Shown here piece by piece: positions 58,752 to 64,000 of a DNA stretch of 64,000 nucleotides (within the stretch, counting starts at the first letter, position 1; every line of letters starts with the position of its first letter). The translations under genes and the position numbers were made by a program. This DNA is from DATKUK01 sp035530655 (lineage in GTDB: Bacteria; Planctomycetota; Phycisphaerae; UBA1845; DATKUK01): positions 62,001 to 126,000 of the forward strand of contig DATKUK010000109.1 of assembly GCA_035530655.1 (NCBI GenBank), written 5' to 3'. The notes beneath the pieces are model-generated. The model saw only the letters and a list, made by a program, of their open reading frames with translations. It searched no databases and was not told the origin of the DNA.

Positions 58752-59819
58752 ATGTGTCATACGCTGCAAGAACTGGCTGAGCATTTGAAAGCGGGGGGTG
58801 CCGACTGTCAGGTAGTGGGCGACAGCGGGGTCGAGGTCTCTGCCGTGGCCAGCCTGGAGGACGCCCGCGAGGGGCAAATTAGCTTCCTGGCCAATCCCAA
58901 GTACGAGAAGATGCTGGCGACCACGCAGGCGTCGGCGGTTGTCGTCGGGCGGCGTGTCGAGGCGCCCGAGGGGCTGAATCTGCTGCGGGTGGGGGATCCG
59001 TATGCGGCGATCACGCGGCTGATCGTGCGGCTGCACGGCCCGCGGTCGCACCCGCAATGGGGCGTGAGCGAGTCGGCTGTGGTGTCGGCCGGCGCCCGGA
59101 TCGGGGCTCGGCCCAACATCGCCCCGCAGGTGGTTATCGCCGATGACGTCGTGATCGGCGACGACGTGACGATCTATCCCGGCTGCTTCGTGGGTCCGGG
59201 GTGTCGGCTGGGGAACTCGGTGGTGCTCTTCCCCAACGTGGTGCTCTATGACGGAAGCATTCTGGGCGACCGGGTGACGATCCACGCCGGCACGGTCGTG
59301 GGCAACGACGGGCTGGGGTATGCCCCCGTGGGCGAGAAGTGGGAGAAGATCCCCCAGATCGGTTACGTCGAGATCGGCGACGACGTCGAGATCGGCAGCA
59401 ACTGCTCGATCGATCGGGCGACGCTCGGCAAGACGGTGATCGGCTCGGGGACGAAGTTCAGCAACCTGATCGCGATCGGCCACGGCGCCAAGATTGACCG
59501 GGACTGCATGTTCGTGGCGCAGGTGGGGCTTGCCGGGTCGGTGACGGTGGGGAGGCACGTCACGATGGCCGGTCAGGCGGGCGTGGTGGGTCACGTGACC
59601 ATCGGTGACAATGTTCAGGTCGCCGCCAAGTCGGGTGTGACCAACGATGTGGAGCCGGGCACGCGGGTGCTGGGCGCGCCGGCGATACCGATGTACGAGG
59701 CCAAACGCGTCTTAGCCGTCATGGCCCACCTGCCCGAGATGCGCGACCGGCTCAGGCAACTCGAAGCCGAGGTGGCCGAGCTTCGCAATCGGCTGGCGGA
59801 AGATGGGCGATCCCGTTAG
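58752..59819 (+). CDS. lpxD: UDP-3-O-(3-hydroxyacyl)glucosamine N-acyltransferase
   Basis: 355 residues. LpxD adds the second acyl chain in lipid A synthesis. The N-terminal uridine domain contains GQISFLANPKYEKML; from about residue 105 there are hexapeptide repeats (IGARPNIAPQVVI, VVIGDDVTIYPG, VGNDGLGYAPVGEKWEKIPQIGYVEIGDDVEIGSNCSIDRATLG), with the catalytic His in LIAIGHGAKI. Short C-terminal coiled helix. ATG at 58752; an earlier frame open from 58452 lies over the kinase gene and is not used. lpxI follows with a 17-base overlap. Confidence 0.95.
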   Translation: MCHTLQELAEHLKAGGADCQVVGDSGVEVSAVASLEDAREGQISFLANPKYEKMLATTQASAVVVGRRVEAPEGLNLLRVGDPYAAITRLIVRLHGPRSHPQWGVSESAVVSAGARIGARPNIAPQVVIADDVVIGDDVTIYPGCFVGPGCRLGNSVVLFPNVVLYDGSILGDRVTIHAGTVVGNDGLGYAPVGEKWEKIPQIGYVEIGDDVEIGSNCSIDRATLGKTVIGSGTKFSNLIAIGHGAKIDRDCMFVAQVGLAGSVTVGRHVTMAGQAGVVGHVTIGDNVQVAAKSGVTNDVEPGTRVLGAPAIPMYEAKRVLAVMAHLPEMRDRLRQLEAEVAELRNRLAEDGRSR

Positions 59820-60693
59820 GCACGGCGGTCAGGGGCGGCCCGTTTTGGGCCTGCTGGCAGGCTCGGGGCAGTTCCCGATGCTGGTGGCGTCGGGGGCTCG
59901 CCAGGCTGGCTGCCGGGTGGTGGTGATTGCCCTTCGCGGCGAGGCCGACCAACGCCTGCGCGACTTGGCTGATGCGTTCTACACCAGCGGCATCGTGCGG
60001 CTGGGCCGGTGGATACGGCTGTTTCGGCGGGAGGGTGCCGGGCAGGTCATCATGGCCGGCCGCGTGCGAAAGACTCGCGTCCACGGCTCGGCGAGGTGGC
60101 TTCAGTGGCTGCGCTACCTGCCCGACTGGACCAGCATCAAGGTCTGGTACTTCGCCAGCCGGGACAAGCGGAACGACTCGCTGCTGTCGGCCGTGGCCGA
60201 GCAGATGCAGCAAAAGGGCCTGACCGTGATCGATTCCACGCAGTACTGCCCTGAGGCGATGGCGCCCGAGGGGGTGCTGACCACTGCGTCGCCCACCGCG
60301 TCGCAGCACAAGGATATCGAGCTGGGGTGGCGGATCGCCAAGGAGATGGGGCGGCTGGACGTCGGCCAGTCGGTGGCTGTCAAGGAGCAGGACGTGATCG
60401 CCGTCGAGGCCGTCGAGGGCACCGACGCGATGATCGCCCGCGCGGGCGAGTTGGCGCGGTCGGGCGGGTGGACGCTGGTGAAGGTGGCCAAGCCGAACCA
60501 GGACATGCGGTTCGACGTGCCCACCGTCGGAGCCGACACGATCGAAAACCTCCACCGCGCCGGCGGGCGCGTGTTGGTGGTCGAAGCCGGCAAGACCCTC
60601 CTGATCGACCGCGACAAGACCGTCGAGCTGGCGAACCGATACGGCATCGCGGTGATCGGTCGTGGGCAAGGTACTTCGGCTGGGGACGCTTGA
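59803..60693 (+). CDS. lpxI: UDP-2,3-diacylglucosamine pyrophosphatase LpxI
   Basis: 296 residues. Lipid A step after LpxA/LpxD; splits UDP-diacylglucosamine to lipid X. LGLLAGSGQFPMLVASGARQAG is the N-terminal domain, and ASPTASQHKDIELGWRIAKEMGRLDVGQSVAVKEQDVIAVEAVEGTDAMI and KVAKPNQDMRFDVPTVG (with the catalytic Asp) are the LpxI signature, absent from LpxH. This type of enzyme is common where LpxH is missing. The ATG at 59803 starts within the end of lpxD. Confidence 0.94.
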   Translation: MGDPVRHGGQGRPVLGLLAGSGQFPMLVASGARQAGCRVVVIALRGEADQRLRDLADAFYTSGIVRLGRWIRLFRREGAGQVIMAGRVRKTRVHGSARWLQWLRYLPDWTSIKVWYFASRDKRNDSLLSAVAEQMQQKGLTVIDSTQYCPEAMAPEGVLTTASPTASQHKDIELGWRIAKEMGRLDVGQSVAVKEQDVIAVEAVEGTDAMIARAGELARSGGWTLVKVAKPNQDMRFDVPTVGADTIENLHRAGGRVLVVEAGKTLLIDRDKTVELANRYGIAVIGRGQGTSAGDA

Positions 60694-60806
60694 GGCCGCG
60701 CTAGCTTGGCGAGCGGCATATCCCCTCTAGTTCGATGCAGCGTAGTTTCTACCGGTTGTGTCGGTGTGATTGCAGGCGTGCGACATTGCAACGGGCGCGG
60801 GCTGCC

Positions 60807-62834
60807 TCACGGCCGCTCGGCTACGAGCAGCCGCGAACCCTGGCCTAGCCAGTCGCACGGAAGTATGAGGTAGTCGTCTACTCCTGCAACGTGATAACGC
60901 GCCTCGTAGGGGGGTCTTATGTTGGGACTGGGGTCCCAGTGGGCGATGCGCCGCGGGTGGGCGGGATCGGAGAGATCATACACGATCAGGCCGAAATCCT
61001 GCGTGGCGGCATAGAGCCGATCGCCGACGCGCCGGAGCCGCGGTGTTTGCCCGCTCAAAGCCATCTCCAGGAAACTGGCACGGCGTTGCCCCAACGATTG
61101 CCACTTACTGCCGTCCGGCGACAGGCGGTACAACCATAGGCCCTCGATGTTGGCCAAGCAGAGGACTTGACCATCGGTGGCAAAGGCGCTGCTCAAAGGC
61201 AACCGCCAAGGCATAGAATCAGCGTCAAGGTCGGGTAATGCCGGCAGGCGGCGTGGTTTGGTCGGGTGGACTGATATATCGAACCGAACGGCGAATTCCC
61301 AGCTGTGCGGCGTTGCGATATGGGTCCGCGCTCTGGCGCGGGTCGAGGTGAGCGCCGGCAACGACCATGGCCCGTACTCAGTGGGTGTGACGACCAGGAT
61401 ACTCCCATGCAATTCGATACTCGGCCCGGGCCAGTAACAGGCGTCGAGGATGGTCTGTTCGTGCACAACAGCTGGCTCGGGAGTCTGCGAAAGATCCAGA
61501 ACACGTAGCGAGAGCGGACCGCGCCTCTGGGAAATGTGGGACCCAACACGGTCAGCCGTATCGGATTCAACCCAAAGCAAATACCCGTAATGTCCTTTGA
61601 CGACCAACTGGACGCCTACGTATGTCGGCCCGCGTTCCTGTCGGCGGTACAACACCAGAGGTGCCTGCGTAGCAAGTTCGCCTGACTCTTGCACACGGAC
61701 GCGAAGCAGGTCGATGCCGTCAAAGGTGCTGCCCGACTCGTGCTCGTGCCGTGCATACCGTTCCCGAACAAGCCACACGTCGTCTCCATCGTCCAGTGTC
61801 ATCGACAGAACCCGAGCGAACGTGCCGTCAAAAACACGGTTGACTTCCAGCTTGCGGTGCGCGGTCAGCCCCTCTGCGGGATCCCATTCGAAGCAGTGCA
61901 GGACCCAGTCAGTCGCGACATAGACAAAACGGCCGTTGGCCACGACAGGACCGACGTGAAGAACGCCCCTGTGCCCAAATTCCTTGAACGTTCCCGGCGG
62001 TGTGGACATCGACTCGACGATTCGGAGGTTGTTGCCGACCTGGCGAGTGATCCCCACGAACATGGCCAGGATGACGGCGGCGCCGGCGATGGCCAGGTGT
62101 TTGGGGCGCACCTGCCGGCGCGCCGGCCACCGGGCCAGAGCGACGCAGAGCACGGCGGCCAGAGCAGCCAGGCCGAGCAGCCACACGGCCGCGGTAAGGC
62201 GAACTCCCACGCTTGACCCTGGATAGCCGGCAACTGCGGAGGCGGTGAGGAAACTGAAGGGCCACGACCCTCGCAGGATCAGCGGCAGTGTGCACCATAA
62301 CGCTACGAAAAACAGGCCGACCAGCGCGGCCGACGTGGTGCGGCGCAGCCACACGGCGGCTGCGGCTGTGGTGGCAAAGATCGCGACCACCAGCGGCAGT
62401 TCTACAGTCGCAGTCTCCGCGAACTCGCGCGGGACTCCTTCCATCTGGTCCAATGTGCCCGTCAAGGCAGCCAGCAGTGTCTCCAGGCCCAGTGACACGA
62501 CGACGACCGCGGCGAGGACGGCGAAGCCCGCGGCGAACTTCGCTGCCACCACGGTCGAGGTGCGTACGGGTTTGGACAGCAGGAACGTCTCGGTGTCGCC
62601 GCCGAAGTCGCGGCAGAAGATGCGGGCGGCAAGGATCACCGCCAGCAGCGGAGCGGTGAGAATCAGCACCAACAGAGTGGCCCCGGGAGCCCAGAGCACG
62701 TCGACGCCGCCCGTGGCGTGGTGGAAGTAGCGAAACATGACAGCCGCCAGCAGCGGCATGGCGACTATCGCGATCAAGGCGCCAGCCAGAAGTTGCCGCG
62801 ACTGCCGCCACTCTTTCCAGAGCACAGGACTCAT
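60807..62834 (-). CDS. ABC-2 type permease with extracytoplasmic propeller-like domain
   Basis: 675 residues. The first ~310 have six membrane segments: MSPVLWKEWRQSRQLLAGALI, RIFCRDFGGDTETFLLSKPVRTSTVVAAKF (ABC-2 coupling region) and several hydrophobic stretches. From about residue 330 the rest is polar with repeated strand-like motifs (VVANGRFVYVATDW, RVGDRLYAATQDFGLIVYDLSDPAHPRRIA), resembling a beta-propeller of the LVIVD-like type. So the transport part and an outer domain are fused. The ATG at 62834 overlaps the stop of the upstream permease (ATGA), so it is the last gene of the exporter operon. Confidence 0.78.
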   Translation of the reverse strand: MSPVLWKEWRQSRQLLAGALIAIVAMPLLAAVMFRYFHHATGGVDVLWAPGATLLVLILTAPLLAVILAARIFCRDFGGDTETFLLSKPVRTSTVVAAKFAAGFAVLAAVVVVSLGLETLLAALTGTLDQMEGVPREFAETATVELPLVVAIFATTAAAAVWLRRTTSAALVGLFFVALWCTLPLILRGSWPFSFLTASAVAGYPGSSVGVRLTAAVWLLGLAALAAVLCVALARWPARRQVRPKHLAIAGAAVILAMFVGITRQVGNNLRIVESMSTPPGTFKEFGHRGVLHVGPVVANGRFVYVATDWVLHCFEWDPAEGLTAHRKLEVNRVFDGTFARVLSMTLDDGDDVWLVRERYARHEHESGSTFDGIDLLRVRVQESGELATQAPLVLYRRQERGPTYVGVQLVVKGHYGYLLWVESDTADRVGSHISQRRGPLSLRVLDLSQTPEPAVVHEQTILDACYWPGPSIELHGSILVVTPTEYGPWSLPALTSTRARARTHIATPHSWEFAVRFDISVHPTKPRRLPALPDLDADSMPWRLPLSSAFATDGQVLCLANIEGLWLYRLSPDGSKWQSLGQRRASFLEMALSGQTPRLRRVGDRLYAATQDFGLIVYDLSDPAHPRRIAHWDPSPNIRPPYEARYHVAGVDDYLILPCDWLGQGSRLLVAERP

Positions 62835-63664
62835 GCTCGAAGCTCCTGCGTCGGCGACACCGCCATCCGGCGACGGGTCAGCCAGCCGAGGACGACAATC
62901 GGGCCGATCCACCAGAGCACCGCAGAGACGGCGATCGTCTCGACCATGACGTCCCCGGTCGCACGACGGTTCTCCATACTGACCGCGTATGCCCATGCCC
63001 CGCACGCCATCGGATGGGCCACGCCCACCAGGGCCGAGATGCTCAGGAGTGGATCACCCTCCCTTTGCATCGCGGCGACGAGGAACCAGAGGGCTCCGAT
63101 AATCGACACGCACAGAACCATCATGGCCGCTTCGTACTCGTTGCGGCTTCGTAGCGTGGCCAGAAGGACGACCGTGTACCAGCCACCCAGGCCGAAGGCC
63201 GCCAAAAGCCCCGACGAGACGAGCCATTGCGTCGGTATGAACAGCCCGTGTCCGGCAAGCCAACCGGTCAGTGTGGCGAGCAGCACGATGCCGACCACAC
63301 TCAGCACACCGAAGAGCCACTTGGCTAGGATAATGGTTGCGCCCGGTACCGGCAGGGCCCGCAGGTGTCGCCACGTCCCATTGGCCCGTTCGCTGCCGAT
63401 CGGCCCGATGGCCAAGAAGCCCGTCAGCACGAAGCCGCCGATCCACAGGATCAACGTTCCTGCCTCGCGGGTGGAAATCAGTTGTGCGCGGACCGTGGCC
63501 GCCAATAGCACGCTCATGACCACCGCGCAGAGCACCACCTGCCACCGCTGTTGCTGCCACTGGCTGCGTAGCAGTGGTCGGAGCAGCCGCACCCAGTCAG
63601 GCACACGGCTGCTCGGTTCTTCCCCGCGACTCCCCTTAGTCTGATGCGCTGTCTGGTCCGACAC
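62831..63664 (-). CDS. ABC-2 type transporter permease
   Basis: 277 residues with about six hydrophobic segments: QVVLCAVVMSVLLAATV, GTLILWIGGFVLTGFLAIG, then IGSERANGTWRHLRALPVPGATIILAKWLFGVLSVVGIVLLATL (the ABC-2 coupling helix). It probably forms the channel with the next gene, driven by the ATPase upstream. The start is GTG 63664, overlapping the ATPase stop by 29 bases. The substrate is unknown. Confidence 0.85.
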   Translation of the reverse strand: MSDQTAHQTKGSRGEEPSSRVPDWVRLLRPLLRSQWQQQRWQVVLCAVVMSVLLAATVRAQLISTREAGTLILWIGGFVLTGFLAIGPIGSERANGTWRHLRALPVPGATIILAKWLFGVLSVVGIVLLATLTGWLAGHGLFIPTQWLVSSGLLAAFGLGGWYTVVLLATLRSRNEYEAAMMVLCVSIIGALWFLVAAMQREGDPLLSISALVGVAHPMACGAWAYAVSMENRRATGDVMVETIAVSAVLWWIGPIVVLGWLTRRRMAVSPTQELRA

Positions 63665-64000
63665 CTGCCAACTCCCTGCGGCCGATCACGTAGGCCTCGA
63701 AGATCTCGTCGAGGTTCAGGTCGGTAATCTCCAACCCATCGGCGCTACACCGGTCGAGCGCCCCCCGTGCGACATTCAAATCTTCCACAACGACGGACAC
63801 CCGCCGATCGACCTGTTGAACGTCGAGAATGCCAGGCACCTCTGCTAGCGAAGAGCCGTCGCGCGGGCGAAGCATCACACTCTTGACACTCTCGCGCAGG
63901 GCGTCGGTCCGACTGATCTTGAGTGCCTTTCCCTCGTGCAGGATGCAGACCCAGTCGACGACGGGTTCAATCTCGTACAACAGGTGCGAGCTGAAAAACA
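63636..64000 (-). CDS. ABC transporter ATP-binding protein, C-terminal part
   Basis: The gene continues beyond the window end; on the minus strand the first visible codons read FFSSHLLYEIEP, the usual H-loop of ABC ATPases (S-S-H-L-L-x-E-I-E), followed by VVDWVCILHEGKAL. The rest forms the C-terminal domain of drug/nodulation-type exporters (LNLDEIFEAYVIG). It powers the two permeases that follow, in the order ATPase-permease-permease. Walker motifs lie outside. Confidence 0.88.
   Translation of the reverse strand, partial: FFSSHLLYEIEPVVDWVCILHEGKALKISRTDALRESVKSVMLRPRDGSSLAEVPGILDVQQVDRRVSVVVEDLNVARGALDRCSADGLEITDLNLDEIFEAYVIGRRELAGVGPDSASD

Noticed and set aside
1..64000. tRNA, rRNA, CRISPR array, insertion sequence or integrase
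   Set aside because: No T-arm/anticodon set, no regular spaced repeat and no transposase or integrase motif was found on reading both strands; a systematic covariance search was not possible.

Overview
The window is 64 kb of GC-rich, densely coding bacterial DNA. It carries ordinary housekeeping genes (accD end, dapL, folK, panC, lgt, lysC, metK) and a Gram-negative lipid A/heptose block (lpxK, waaF, split hldE, two LPS-kinase-like genes, lpxD, lpxI). It also has a very large DUF4175-type membrane protein, FG-GAP surface proteins, a Hanks kinase and uroporphyrinogen-decarboxylase-like enzymes. Together these suggest a member of the Planctomycetota (possibly Phycisphaerae-like). This is inference from gene content; no rRNA or tRNA gene was seen.

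Layout. 1-2.3 kb: accD 3' end, an M24-like protein lacking most metal ligands, and a degenerate amidase-like exported protein. 2.3-8.4 kb: a Ser/Thr kinase translationally coupled to a PPP-like phosphatase, then two large glycosyltransferases. 8.4-13.9 kb: an accessory island holding an SDR, three SAM methyltransferases, an aminoglycoside-phosphotransferase-like protein and a GalT-type HIT protein. The island is bracketed by a truncated, decayed copy of the HIT gene and the intact copy, and holds a second 57-bp direct repeat. 13.9-21 kb: an FG-GAP gene broken by one amber codon, a radical SAM protein, and a tightly overlapping glycan operon (pyruvyl transferase, methyltransferases, glycosyltransferases) ending in a methyltransferase remnant. 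21-26 kb: the DUF4175-type giant and a GlmU-like left-handed beta-helix protein, both on the minus strand. 26-30 kb: dapL-folK-panC-lgt. 30-38.7 kb: a large FG-GAP lipoprotein, a P-loop kinase, an MFS pump, a NeuB-type synthase, a UroD-family enzyme and two small lipoproteins. 38.7-41.3 kb: metK and an enolase-superfamily epimerase. 41.5-47.6 kb: an iron-type ABC importer whose genes are interleaved with a GNAT and an MFS gene. 47.6-50.5 kb: an amidohydrolase, a nuclease and lysC. 50.7-60.7 kb: the lipid A/heptose operons. 60.8-64 kb: the end of an ABC-2 exporter operon, including a permease with a propeller-like extracytoplasmic domain.

Many neighbouring genes are joined by ATGA or TGATG stop/start overlaps, pointing to translational coupling. 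Recurrent promoter-like pairs, TTGACG with a 17-18 bp spacer and TAnnAT, stand before several transcription units and look like the housekeeping promoter of this organism. The most unusual part is the 8.4-13.9 kb island with its duplicated, decaying boundary sequences. Several apparently catalytically altered enzymes (HAD phosphatase with Asn for the nucleophile, kinase-like proteins missing the catalytic Asp, M24 without metal ligands) are also worth a second look.
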